DNA from: AWTP1-13 sp963820375
Lineage (GTDB): Bacteria; Pseudomonadota; Alphaproteobacteria; Rhizobiales; Hyphomicrobiaceae
Length of the DNA: 64,000 nucleotides
Direction of reading: 5' to 3'
NCBI GenBank assembly: GCA_963820375.1
Contig: CAWFZX010000007.1
Coordinates: 62,001 to 126,000, forward strand
Shown in pieces: positions 8,513 to 17,151 of this stretch. The translations under genes and the position numbers were made by a program. The notes under the pieces were generated by a model. It ran no database searches, had not been told where the DNA came from, and saw nothing but the letters and a program-made list of their open reading frames with translations. Numbering within the stretch: the stretch's first letter is position 1; the number at the start of each line of letters is the position of its first letter.

Positions 8513-9400
8513 CTATTCGGCAGCGGCCTGCGCAATGGTTGGTGCATCGCCGGCAACGGTCGTACGGCGCACATCGCGCGCCTGGGTTTCGTCATAGCGC
8601 CGGCCGCGGTGCATGGTCTGGCGGTTGTCCCAAATCACGAGATCGTTGACCTTCCACTTATGCACGTAGACGAAGCGCGGCTGGGTGGCATGCTCCTTGA
8701 GATCATTCAGCAGAATTCGTGCCTCAGGCGTTGGTTTGCCGATGATGGTGCCGGCATGGGAGGAAAGATAAAGCGACTTGCGGCCGGTCACAGGGTGGGT
8801 GCGCACTAGGCGCTGGCGCACGGGCTTAAACAGCTGTTTTTCCTCGTCGGTGTAGTCGACAAACCCGAGCGAGCCGCGCGAGTACATCAGCGAATGCTCG
8901 CACACCAGAGGCTCGATCTCGGCCTTGGTGTCCTGGTCGAGCTCGTCATAGGCCGCCCGCATGTCGGCGAATTCGGTGTCGCCACCCTTCGGGTTCACCA
9001 CGCGCGCCGAAAGCAGTGAATACTTGGCGGGAATGGCCCGGAAGGAACTGTCGGAATGCCACAGCAGGTTGCCCAGGTTGAACAGTCGCTGGCGGCTGTC
9101 ACGACCCAGCGGCCGCCCATCCTTGCCGAGATTAGAGACATCGTTCATGCCGTTGGCGAGCCGCTTGTCTTCATCCTTGGTGACGTTGCCGCCGCGTGCG
9201 TTCTCGATGGACCCGAAGTTGCGGGTGAATTCCATCTGCTGTTCGTCGCTCACGGCCTGGTCGCGGAACACGAGCACGGCGTACTTATCCATGCCGGCCT
9301 CGATGGCGGCGACAGCCTCAGGCGACACGGCCTGGGTGATATCAACCCCGGAGACCTCGCCGACGAACACGGGGTGGATCTGGCGAATGGCGACGGGCAC
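8513..9400 (-). CDS. TauD/TfdA family Fe(II)/2-oxoglutarate dioxygenase
   Basis: A 295-residue non-haem iron dioxygenase. The facial triad is visible as H115-x-D117 in LLWHSDSSF and a distal H264 in QTMHRGRRYD, with an arginine around 279 positioned to bind 2-oxoglutarate. The DNRQTMHRG block resembles the 2,4-D dioxygenase (TfdA) branch rather than taurine dioxygenase, but the substrate cannot be named. It starts with GTG at 9400, preceded by a strong AGGAGGAC site. It stands alone between two unrelated transcription units. Confidence 0.9.
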   Translation of the reverse strand: MPVAIRQIHPVFVGEVSGVDITQAVSPEAVAAIEAGMDKYAVLVFRDQAVSDEQQMEFTRNFGSIENARGGNVTKDEDKRLANGMNDVSNLGKDGRPLGRDSRQRLFNLGNLLWHSDSSFRAIPAKYSLLSARVVNPKGGDTEFADMRAAYDELDQDTKAEIEPLVCEHSLMYSRGSLGFVDYTDEEKQLFKPVRQRLVRTHPVTGRKSLYLSSHAGTIIGKPTPEARILLNDLKEHATQPRFVYVHKWKVNDLVIWDNRQTMHRGRRYDETQARDVRRTTVAGDAPTIAQAAAE

Positions 9401-9809
9401 GGCTGACGTCCTCCTGTTGATGAGCTGGCCGAGCGACGCCGGCCGCGCTGCCGGAGCCTAGGACACGGCGGGGTTTTTGCAAAGTCAGCAGCTGATGCAA
9501 AATGCCCAGCTGGTGCAAAGGCACGCAGTTGATTTGCGGCGCTCAGACGTGGGGAACGCAGCCATGGCCGCAACGTCGGGCGAGGATCCGTTGCACGGGA
9601 TGTGTCCTCGAGCCGCTGGTAGCGCCTTAAGGTGTGGGGCACCGAAACCTGCGTTCGGCGGCGCTCAAATTGCGCATCCTCGGCTTGTTCTGCCGGTAGC
9701 ATGCTCGCTCGTCCTCGGTTTGGCCTCGGCGGCAGGCTCGTTGGCTTTGGCGGCTCGGCCCCGCCGCCAGCTTTGTCCTCGCCATCGGGCATCGCCTGCG
9801 CTCTTAGCA

Positions 9810-9852
9810 GCACCAAAGAGGCTGGGGGCCAACCGCGACGCTTCTTTGGTGC
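9810..9852. repeat. Inverted repeat, 10-bp perfect arms
   Basis: GCACCAAAGA at 9810-9819 is matched by TCTTTGGTGC at 9843-9852 with 23 bases between. The stem can be extended by three more pairs, including one G-T. There is no T-tract on either side. It sits in the middle of a 1-kb region without genes, so it may mark a structured RNA or an old terminator. Confidence 0.6.
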
Positions 9853-10096
9853 GTCCTGGCGCCAACATTGACGGGTCCACAATGCTGCCTGTGCGGGGGG
9901 CAAGCTGCCGGCCGCCCCGGACCGCACCCGTGTGGCGAGCATGCGCCAACGCACAGGGCCGGCCGGGCCCCCAATTTGGCCCCGCCGAGGTCGACACCCC
10001 TGACACGGCCGTTCTGCACGGGGCAGGCGTGGCTGGAAATCTCGTGCAAATCCTGATCTGCAGGTCACAGACTGTCTCAAAATATTACAGTGTCCG

Positions 10097-10119
10097 GGCG
10101 CGCAGCACCGCTGCGCGCC
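10097..10119. repeat. Strong GC-rich hairpin, 10-bp perfect stem
   Basis: GGCGCGCAGC at 10097-10106 and GCTGCGCGCC at 10110-10119 form a perfect stem closing a three-base loop. There is no T-run after the stem on either strand, so it is not a standard Rho-independent terminator. It lies about 310 bases before the start of the solute-binding protein gene and could form in that gene's leader or end a transcript in the gap. Confidence 0.6.
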
Positions 10120-10432
10120 GGCGGGCAATGCCTGCCATGAAATGAACGTGATCTGGCGCCAGCCTGGTTTATTGTCCGATGGCATCGGGGATGGCGCCGG
10201 AGGAACTTGATTGGGGGGTTGCCCTCGCGGCAATGCTCCAACTGCAGGGCTAGGCAGGATCAACGCTTCGGGCAGCTCATCTCGTCCGAACCGTTACCCC
10301 TGATCCCAGGCGATCGGCAATCCAGGCGCCACTCCGAAGTGTTGGGAACTCGCAATCTGGCAGAGGCCGTGCGAAGCTCGCGACGCGTGCCGAGCAACAC
10401 GGCAATTGATGGGCTCGAGGAGGCTTAAAAAC

Positions 10433-11602
10433 GTGTATCGCATTGCTACCACGCTCGGTTGCCTTGCCTGCCTGGCGCTGACGGGCATGCCGGCAGCAGC
10501 GCAGCTGCTCTGGCCGGGCACGGCCGAAGTCGCGCAGGCCACCGCACCGCGCCGCGCTCAGCCCATCCCCAACAAGCCGATCAGCGAAGAGGAGGCGGCC
10601 AAGGCCGCGCGCATCAACAATTGGACGGTGGGCGTAGCCGGCGGGCTCTTGGAAGGAACCTTCGTTCGCTACGCGGCCGATTTGGGCAAGGCGCTCGACG
10701 ATGGTGAAAACCTGCGCGTGCTGCCGATCGTCAGCTATGGCGCCGTTGGCAACGTCAGCGACCTCATCTACCTCAAGGGCGTCGATATCGCCATCACCTA
10801 TTCCGACGTGCTCGATCATTTCAAGAACATCGAGCGCATTCCGGGCATCGAGCGGCGTGTCAATTACATCATTCCGATGTTCCAAGGCGAGGTGCACGTC
10901 TACGTACGCGAAGAGATCAAAAGCTTCCAGGACCTGGTCGGCAAGAAGGTGAATTTCAATACCGTCGGCAGCGCTGCCAACTATACCGGCGGCATCGTCT
11001 TCGATCGGTTGGGGATCAAAGTCGAGCGGCTCTTTCAGAACAATGCCGTCGCGCTCGAGCAGATGCGCAAGGGCGAGATCGCCGGTATCGTGCACGTGGT
11101 GGGCAAACCCAATGACCTGTTCGCAAAGTTCAAGCCCGAGCCCGGCTTTCATTTCCTGCCGGTCGAATTCGGCTCGAAGTTCGAGGACTACTACGTACCC
11201 GCTGAGCTCACGGCCGCCGACTATCCCAACTTGATCGCGCAGGGCGAGAGCGTGCAGACCATCTCGGTGCCGGCTCTGCTCGCCGTCTACAATTGGAACA
11301 AGGACACGGACCGCTACCGGCGCTGTGTGCGCTTCGTCGAATATCTGTTCGACCGCTTCGACAAGCTGCGCGAAAAGCCCTACCAGCCAGGCTGGAAGGA
11401 CATGAACCTGGCTGGTACCATCCCGGGCTGGACCCGCTTCCCGCCCGCCCAGGCGCTGGTCGCCAAGGCAGCTGCACAGGCCACCGCCGAGGCCAACCTC
11501 GCGCGCAGCCAGGGAGGCGCGCGCACGACTGCCGACAACAAGGCAGAGCAGGAGCGCCTGTTCAAGCAGTTCCTGGATTGGAGCAAGCAGCAGAAGCGGT
11601 AG
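10433..11602 (+). CDS. TAXI-family TRAP transporter solute-binding protein
   Basis: A 389-residue exported protein. After a signal peptide (about residues 1-24, ending GMPAAAQ) it shows the two-lobed TAXI layout: VGVAGGLLEGTFVRYAADL near the N-terminus, IAITYSDVL, then KKVNFNTVGSAANYTG and the IAGIVHVVGKP segment. The GTG at 10433 is chosen because GAGGAGG ends nine bases before it and the signal peptide begins there; the TTG at 10406 or ATG at 10409 would add nine or eight residues. No DctQ/DctM-type membrane partner is next to it, so the permease, if any, is elsewhere. The C-terminus is Ala/Gln-rich. Confidence 0.85.
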   Translation: MYRIATTLGCLACLALTGMPAAAQLLWPGTAEVAQATAPRRAQPIPNKPISEEEAAKAARINNWTVGVAGGLLEGTFVRYAADLGKALDDGENLRVLPIVSYGAVGNVSDLIYLKGVDIAITYSDVLDHFKNIERIPGIERRVNYIIPMFQGEVHVYVREEIKSFQDLVGKKVNFNTVGSAANYTGGIVFDRLGIKVERLFQNNAVALEQMRKGEIAGIVHVVGKPNDLFAKFKPEPGFHFLPVEFGSKFEDYYVPAELTAADYPNLIAQGESVQTISVPALLAVYNWNKDTDRYRRCVRFVEYLFDRFDKLREKPYQPGWKDMNLAGTIPGWTRFPPAQALVAKAAAQATAEANLARSQGGARTTADNKAEQERLFKQFLDWSKQQKR

Positions 11603-11832
11603 TGAACGCAGCACCCGCCAGCAAACGCCTTGTCCATGCCAGAGGCGAGCTCATATCTGGAAGCGGTTCTGGCGCCGGTCGGGCGGGCGCAGCGAGCGAG
11701 TAGGGGCATTATTCAAGGCAAGCCTGCTTTGGATAACCAGAGGAGGAAGCGCCTGCGCACGCGTCATCCCGGGATCGCCCCCATCGTCAAGGCGACCTGT
11801 CTGTTGCGGTCCGCAGATGCAGTCGGTGTGTT

Positions 11833-12630
11833 TTGCAAGTTCGCGTGCTCTTGAAAATTGCGAGTTTGGCGCTGCTTGCCGGCGCCGTGCTGGTGCTTGC
11901 ACCGGATGGGTCGCGGTGGCATCGGTTTGCGGCGGCCCAGCAGAGCGAGCCAATCACGCTCGAGGTGCCGCCGGTGACGAACGCGGCACCAGCCTCGCGT
12001 GTGCGCCTGTCGATCCAGGTCCGTCAACGCGACGGGCTAGCCAAGAACGCGTTCATTCGCATTCGCGGCCTGCCGGCGGCGGCAGCGCTTTCGGAGGGGT
12101 ATGCGATTGCGCCCGGTGCTTGGGCCGTACCGCTCAACGCTTTGCCCAACCTGCTGGTCCTTGTGCCGGTGGGACTGGAAGGAAAGTCGGAGGTCATCAT
12201 CACGCTCGTGAACGTCGAGGGATCGATCCTGGCCGAAGCAACCACGACACTGACGGTCGCCCGCGTCACGCCGACGGCCCCCCCAGCGCAGGCGGCCGCG
12301 CCTCCCAACAGCACAAGCCGAGCGCTTTCGGCACCCCAGCTGGCTGCCGCCGATCGGCAACGGGCGCTGGCTTTGCACGCCAGGGGCGAGGAGCAACTGG
12401 GACGCGGCAACATCTATGCCGCACGCCAGTTCTTCGAGCGTGCCGCCGAGGTTGGCCTGGCGGAAAGCGCCCTGGCCCTGGCCTCCACCTTTGACCCCGT
12501 GGAGCTGGCGCGCCTCAGGGTCATGGGCCTCAAGCCGGAGCCGGGCGAAGCCAGGAAATGGTATGAAAGGGCCCACGAGCTGGGAGCGCCCGAGGCCGAA
12601 GCCCGCCTGCGCAGGCTGGGGCCTCGGTGA
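11833..12630 (+). CDS. Exported Sel1-like repeat protein
   Basis: The protein of about 265 residues begins with a hydrophobic segment (KIASLALLAGAVLVLA) consistent with a signal peptide or anchor. A beta-rich middle part and a Pro/Ala linker near residues 145-165 follow, and then two helical repeats of the Sel1/TPR type (ALALHARGEEQLGRGN through ARKWYERAHELGAPEAEARL). Such repeats mediate protein contacts; no enzymatic motif is visible. The start is uncertain: TTG at 11833, GTG at 11845 or TTG at 11851, none with a strong ribosome-binding site. It lies 230 bases after the TAXI gene on the same strand, so a shared function in the envelope is possible but unproven. Confidence 0.7.
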   Translation: MQVRVLLKIASLALLAGAVLVLAPDGSRWHRFAAAQQSEPITLEVPPVTNAAPASRVRLSIQVRQRDGLAKNAFIRIRGLPAAAALSEGYAIAPGAWAVPLNALPNLLVLVPVGLEGKSEVIITLVNVEGSILAEATTTLTVARVTPTAPPAQAAAPPNSTSRALSAPQLAAADRQRALALHARGEEQLGRGNIYAARQFFERAAEVGLAESALALASTFDPVELARLRVMGLKPEPGEARKWYERAHELGAPEAEARLRRLGPR

Positions 12631-12791
12631 GTTGCGCTGGCTTGCCGCTTGTTTGCTGCAGCACCGGCCTTTTCAAGACCCATTAGCCCGCAAGCTGCGG
12701 TCCGAGAGGCGACGCTGCGGCCGCCAAATATAGGCAACCAGGCGCGCGTTGCACCCATTGACTAATGGGGAATTTCCCACGACAGTGCCCC

Positions 12792-14399
12792 ATGCGCCCA
12801 CTGACACCTGCCTTGCTCGCGGAGATTGAGGCCTTTCTCGCCGATAGCGGTCTGACGGCGACCAAATTCGGCCTGGCCGCGGTCAATGATGGCCACCTCG
12901 TCGCCAACCTGCGGCGCGGCAGCAGCGTTACGCTGAAAACCGCCGATAGAGTGCGCGCCTTCATGCGTGAGCGCGCGGGCGCAGCCAGAGGCGGGAGGGG
13001 GACAATGGCAAAGGGCAAGGCGGCAACCGTTGATGACAGCGACATGCAGCCGGTCGCCGGAGCGACGGGCTTTTCCCGTCAATCCGCAACCGACAAGCGC
13101 ATTGTCTTGATCATCGGCGGCGGCATTGCCGCCTACAAATGCCTAGAGTTGATCCGGCGCTTGCGCGAGCAGCGAGTGGGCGTGCGGGCCGTTATGACCA
13201 GGGCTGCCCACGCCTTCGTCACGCCGCTGTCGGTCGGGGCTCTGACCGGCGAGCGTGTTTTCAGCGAATTGTTCGACCTCAACGACGAGCGCGAGATCGG
13301 CCACATCCGCCTCTCCCGCGAGGCGGATCTCATCGTCGTCGCGCCGGCCACCGCCGACCTGCTCGCCAAGATGGCCGGTGGCCACGCCGACGACCTGGCA
13401 TCGTGCGTGCTGCTGGCCACCGACAAGCCGGTGTTGGTGGCCCCGGCCATGAACCCACGCATGTGGCTGCATGCCGCGACGCGCCGCAACGTGGCGCTGC
13501 TCGCGGCCGACGGGGTCTCATTTGTCGGGCCGGGGGTAGGTGAAATGGCCGAGGTCGGCGAGGCAGGCCCGGGGCGGCTGGCCGAGGTGCCGGAAATGCT
13601 GGCGGCAATCACAGACATGCTGGGCCGCGATTGGCCAGCGTCGCCTTCCCCGCTGTGGCCTGATGCGTCGCCCGAACCTCCCCGCGGCGGCCGCGGCCGT
13701 CCTGCCGCGCCAGCCCCGCCAACCGGCCCGCTGGCGGGACGACACGTGGTCGTCACCAGTGGTCCGACACACGAGCCGATCGACCCGGTGCGCTATATCG
13801 CCAACCGCTCCTCCGGCAAGCAAGGCGCGGCCATCGCTGCCGCGGCACGCGCGCTGGGTGCCCGTGTGACGCTGGTGTCGGGTCCGAGCCAACAGGCGGC
13901 GCCTGCCGGCGTCGATCTGGTGGCCGTGGAAACGGCGCAAGAGATGCTTGACGCCGTACTGAAGGCGCTGCCCTGCGACATCGCAGTTTTCGCCGCAGCC
14001 GTCGCCGACTGGCGCGTGGCATCCAGGTCCTCGCAGAAGATCAAAAAAGCGGCGAGTTCCGGGGCACCGAGGCTGGAGCTCGTCGAGAACCCCGATATCC
14101 TGAAAACCGTTGCCGGCGCCGCTCCGGGGCAACGTCCGCCGCTGGTGATCGGCTTTGCCGCCGAGACGGCGCAGGTTGTCGAATACGCCAAACGCAAGCG
14201 CAAAGCTAAGGGTGCCGACTGGATTGTCGCCAACGATGTCTCGCCGAGGACAGGTATCATGGGTGGTGATCACAACTCGGTGCACCTGGTGACGGCGGAG
14301 AACGTCGAGGATTGGCCCGATCTGCCCAAGGCCGAGGTTGCTCGGCGGCTCCTCGCACGGGCGGCGCAGTGGCTCGCCGAAAATACCGCCGTGACATGA
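12792..14399 (+). CDS. coaBC: Bifunctional phosphopantothenoylcysteine decarboxylase/phosphopantothenate-cysteine ligase with extra N-terminal domain
   Basis: The enzyme makes 4'-phosphopantetheine for coenzyme A. The flavoprotein decarboxylase (CoaC) part begins near IIGGGIAAYK and shows the catalytic histidine in AAHAFVTPLS, APATADLLAKM and APAMNPRMW. The ligase (CoaB) part shows VTSGPTHEPIDPVRYIANR and the KIKK strand. Unusually, about 70 residues precede it: a small helical domain (LTPALLAEIEAFLADSGL, then KTADRVRAF) that I know as a stand-alone alphaproteobacterial protein. An internal ATG at 13005 has a strong GGGAGGGGG site and would give a conventional CoaBC of about 464 residues. Both products may be made. 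The stop overlaps dut (ATGA). Confidence 0.93.
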   Translation: MRPLTPALLAEIEAFLADSGLTATKFGLAAVNDGHLVANLRRGSSVTLKTADRVRAFMRERAGAARGGRGTMAKGKAATVDDSDMQPVAGATGFSRQSATDKRIVLIIGGGIAAYKCLELIRRLREQRVGVRAVMTRAAHAFVTPLSVGALTGERVFSELFDLNDEREIGHIRLSREADLIVVAPATADLLAKMAGGHADDLASCVLLATDKPVLVAPAMNPRMWLHAATRRNVALLAADGVSFVGPGVGEMAEVGEAGPGRLAEVPEMLAAITDMLGRDWPASPSPLWPDASPEPPRGGRGRPAAPAPPTGPLAGRHVVVTSGPTHEPIDPVRYIANRSSGKQGAAIAAAARALGARVTLVSGPSQQAAPAGVDLVAVETAQEMLDAVLKALPCDIAVFAAAVADWRVASRSSQKIKKAASSGAPRLELVENPDILKTVAGAAPGQRPPLVIGFAAETAQVVEYAKRKRKAKGADWIVANDVSPRTGIMGGDHNSVHLVTAENVEDWPDLPKAEVARRLLARAAQWLAENTAVT

Positions 14400-14944
14400 C
14401 AGCCAAGCCGCCGCGACGTCAATTGGACCCTCTCTGTGTCGGCATTGTGCGGCTGCCACATGGCCGCGGCCTCGATCTGCCCGCCTACCAAAGCGACGGC
14501 GCGGCCGGCATGGATCTCTGCGCCGCTATCGCCGAGGGCCACCCGGTCCGGCTGGCGCCTGGCGCGCGCGCCCTCATACCTACCGGCCTGATCCTAGAGC
14601 TGCCTGCGGGCTTGGAGGGCCAGGTGCGGCCGCGCTCGGGACTGGCGCTGAGGCACGGCATCACGGTGCTCAATAGCCCTGGCACGATCGATTGCGATTA
14701 CCGCGGCGAGGTGCAGGTGCTGCTCGCCAACCTCGGCGCGGCGCCTTTCACCATCGAGCGCGGCGAACGTATCGCCCAATTGGTATTCCAGCGCGTCGAG
14801 CGCATCGGGCTCGTGGAAATTGCGAGCGCTTCGCCGACCCGGCGCGGCACCGGTGGCTTCGGTTCGACCGGAAGCAAAAGCGCGAACGCGACCACCAAGC
14901 CAGGTCAGCGCGCGCGCAAGCGCACGACGAAATCACGCCGCTGA
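14396..14944 (+). CDS. dut: dUTP diphosphatase
   Basis: A 182-residue trimeric dUTPase that hydrolyses dUTP to dUMP, keeping uracil out of DNA and feeding thymidylate synthesis. The five family motifs are recognisable: GAAGMDLCAA, RPRSGLALRHG, GTIDCDYRGE with the catalytic aspartate, RIAQLVF, and the Gly-rich C-terminal TRRGTGGFGSTG that closes over the active site. A further basic tail of about 27 residues (GQRARKRTTKSRR at the end) goes beyond the usual length and may be disordered. The ATG overlaps the coaBC stop by four bases, which implies coupled translation. Confidence 0.95.
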   Translation: MTAKPPRRQLDPLCVGIVRLPHGRGLDLPAYQSDGAAGMDLCAAIAEGHPVRLAPGARALIPTGLILELPAGLEGQVRPRSGLALRHGITVLNSPGTIDCDYRGEVQVLLANLGAAPFTIERGERIAQLVFQRVERIGLVEIASASPTRRGTGGFGSTGSKSANATTKPGQRARKRTTKSRR

Positions 14945-15098
14945 CAGGTCCCACATTACGACGCGTTAATCCTCATGCGGAGCGTTATACCATTATCCGG
15001 CCGCAGAGCGACCGTGCTTTCGCCCGCGCAGCAACCCGACGCAGCCAAAAAATCCAGTTACGAAGCAAGGCAGTGCAGTCTGGAGAAAGGGTTGAGAC

Positions 15099-16148
15099 AT
15101 GCGCTTGTGGTCTGTTGCTGCCGTTGCGACGGCGGCCTTCGCGGCGAGCGGAGCGCTCGCCGATCAAGGCATTCGCGTATCAGGGCCCCACACTTTCGAG
15201 AATTTGGCCGTCTACTTTGTCCACGGCACCAGTGCGGTGGGCGCCGTTCCCCTCACTCTTGAGGAGGCCGTCGCCAAAGGTACGGTGCAGGTGATCGAAA
15301 CGGGACGCGTCAATGAGCTGCAAATCGAGAATACCGGGACCGAGCAGGTCTTCGTGCAGGCCGGAGACATCGTCAAGGGCGGCAAGCAAGATCGCGTGCT
15401 GACCGTCAGTTTCTTGTTGCCGGCAAAATCGGGTCGCTTGCCGATGGCCTCATTTTGCGTGGAGCAAGGGCGCTGGACGGTGCGCGGCAAAGAAGATGCA
15501 AGCAAGTTTTCGAGCGCGGCCGAAGCCATGCCGTCCCGGGCGGCGTTGCTGGCCATGGCGGCACCGCCCGCGGCCAAGGCCGGCGGCTATCGGCCGGCCG
15601 GCGAGGTCCCTGGCAACGCCGAGGTGGCCGCCAAGCAAAAACAGGTCTGGGATTCGGTCGCGACCACGCAAAACAAGCTGGCGGGCGGCCTCAACAGCAG
15701 CGTTGCTTCGCCGATGTCGGGCACCAGCCTGCAGCTCTCGCTCGAGAACGAGAAGCTGAAACAAGCGCGCAAGGACTACTTGGCTGCCCTGCAAGCCAAG
15801 GGCGAAGCCGACGCCGATATCCTCGGTTATGCGGCGGCGATCAACGGCCAATTGAGCAGCGCCAATCTCTACCCATCGAACGCGCTGTTCCGCAAAATGT
15901 GGAGTAAGCAATTGGCCGCGGTGGCCACCGAGGCGATCGGTGAAAAGACCGGGGCGGCCCCGGCCGGCCCGCCGCCGTCCGCTGCCACGGCCAGCGCGTT
16001 CTTGGTCGAAGCCGAGCAGGGCAGGCGCTCCGAGCAGGCGAGCGCGGTTGGCACGCGCCAGGAGAGCCGCGACAGCGACAAGGCGCTCTACAACGAAACG
16101 CGCACCGGCGACGGCAAATGGGTGCACCGCAGCTACCTCGCCAAATAG
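15099..16148 (+). CDS. Exported ARPP-1/DUF6569-domain protein
   Basis: A 349-residue protein with a signal peptide (residues 1-21, ending ASGALA). It then has a domain of about 180 residues with PLTLEEAVAKGTVQVIETG, ENTGTEQVFVQAGDIVKGG, KQDRVLTVSFLLPAKSG and FCVEQGRW. This pattern fits the ARPP-1 (DUF6569) family, whose function is unknown. The C-terminal half is helical and Ala/Gln-rich, with a low-complexity stretch around residues 285-300. It should be periplasmic. The start has a GAGAAAGG site seven bases upstream. It stands alone between dut and murI and gives no operon clue. Confidence 0.8.
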   Translation: MRLWSVAAVATAAFAASGALADQGIRVSGPHTFENLAVYFVHGTSAVGAVPLTLEEAVAKGTVQVIETGRVNELQIENTGTEQVFVQAGDIVKGGKQDRVLTVSFLLPAKSGRLPMASFCVEQGRWTVRGKEDASKFSSAAEAMPSRAALLAMAAPPAAKAGGYRPAGEVPGNAEVAAKQKQVWDSVATTQNKLAGGLNSSVASPMSGTSLQLSLENEKLKQARKDYLAALQAKGEADADILGYAAAINGQLSSANLYPSNALFRKMWSKQLAAVATEAIGEKTGAAPAGPPPSAATASAFLVEAEQGRRSEQASAVGTRQESRDSDKALYNETRTGDGKWVHRSYLAK

Positions 16149-16169
16149 GGAGGGGGCGGACCATGCAAA

Positions 16170-16206
16170 GCAGCGCGCCTGCGTCGTGCAAATGGAGGCG
16201 CGCTGC
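16170..16206. terminator. Hairpin between convergent genes, possible bidirectional terminator
   Basis: GCAGCGCGCC at 16170-16179 pairs perfectly with GGCGCGCTGC at 16197-16206 across a 17-base loop. It lies between the stops of the DUF6569 gene and murI. Only a weak TTT follows on the minus strand and none on the plus strand, so termination is suggested by position and not shown. Confidence 0.4.
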
Positions 16207-16249
16207 GCTCGGCATCTGACCGCAGGCTGCACTCAAGTCCGCGTTGCGC

Positions 16250-17101
16250 CTACATGTGCACCCACGTGAAGGTCGGGGCGTCGGGCCAGAACAGACGCGC
16301 TGTTGTATTGACCCTGTCCACGTCACCCGTTGTCAGCAGCGCCGTCGAGGCGACGCCAGCGGCAGGCTCGGCATACTCAGGATGCCGATTGAGATAGTCA
16401 TCCAAACTATCGGCGACCACGCGCGGCTGCGACAGGATGCGCGTGAACGGCGGTAGATGGCGCCGAAACAGGTGCTCGACCAGCGGATAGTGCGTGCACC
16501 CCAGGATGGCGCGATGTGGCGGCTGGCCCGCTGTCTGCGCCAACAGCCCCGCCACGGCAGCCTCGACCAGCGCCTCCATGGTGCTCTCCGGCGCCCCGGC
16601 CTCGATAGCGGCCACGAGACCCGCGCAAGCCTGCTGCACCACGGTGGCCTTCGGGCAGCGCTTGCGGATCTCCTCGGGGTAGGCATGTGAGGCAACCGTC
16701 CGCGTCGTGCCGAACACGGCGACCACGTCGGTGTTGTACTTCTGCGGGTACTGGGGGGTTGCGACGGCCCAGGGCGTTTGGGTTGCGGCTTCAACCGTGG
16801 GGGCAACGATACCGAGGACATTGTGGGCCGTCCAGCCGCTGACGGGCAGCCAGCCGCGCTGCAGCGTGCGCGCCGCTACGCAGGTGGCGGTGTTGCACCC
16901 AAGCAGAACGAGCCGGCAGCCCTGCCGGAACAGTCGATCGACGCCCTGGCGCGTCAGGGCGACAATCTCATCGGAGGCTTTCTCCCCATAGGGCACGTTG
17001 GCATGGTCCCCCAGGTACACATAGGCAAGCCCGGGAAAACGCCGCACCAGCTCACGCACGATGGTGAGCCCGCCATGGCCTGAATCGAAGACGCCGATCA
17101 T
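16250..17101 (-). CDS. murI: Glutamate racemase
   Basis: A 283-residue racemase that converts L- to D-glutamate for the peptidoglycan stem peptide. DSGHGG near the N-terminus, LGCNTATC with C69, and ILGCTHYP with C202 supply the two-cysteine active site. The central part, around residues 106-135, contains a longer insert than common MurI proteins before FGTTRTVASHAY, and the first motif has His where DSGVGG is usual. An amino-acid racemase of the same family with another substrate cannot be excluded. The gene is 50 bases downstream of fabI and probably shares its transcript. Confidence 0.87.
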   Translation of the reverse strand: MIGVFDSGHGGLTIVRELVRRFPGLAYVYLGDHANVPYGEKASDEIVALTRQGVDRLFRQGCRLVLLGCNTATCVAARTLQRGWLPVSGWTAHNVLGIVAPTVEAATQTPWAVATPQYPQKYNTDVVAVFGTTRTVASHAYPEEIRKRCPKATVVQQACAGLVAAIEAGAPESTMEALVEAAVAGLLAQTAGQPPHRAILGCTHYPLVEHLFRRHLPPFTRILSQPRVVADSLDDYLNRHPEYAEPAAGVASTALLTTGDVDRVNTTARLFWPDAPTFTWVHM

Positions 17102-17151
17102 GTGTCACGCTGCCATGCCGACCCCGGCGCAGCCATAAATTGACGGCCCTA

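Larger units (their letters stand above)
9401..10432. other. About 1 kb without a convincing gene
   Basis: The stretch separates the dioxygenase start from the solute-binding protein gene. Frames of more than 200 codons exist on both strands, but their products are rich in Arg, Pro, Ala and Gly. They match no family I know and have no ribosome-binding site, as expected for chance frames in GC-rich DNA. Two perfect inverted repeats are present (listed separately). The right end carries the GAGGAGG site for the next gene. The stretch could be a decayed gene, a long regulatory leader or a structured RNA; the sequence does not decide. Confidence 0.5.

Noticed and set aside
9477..10145. Open frame of 222 codons on the plus strand
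   Set aside because: No ribosome-binding site, no recognisable domain, and composition typical of chance frames in GC-rich DNA.
9250..10263. Open frame of 337 codons on the minus strand
   Set aside because: It overlaps the real dioxygenase start in another frame, is rich in Arg/Pro/Ala and has no family match.
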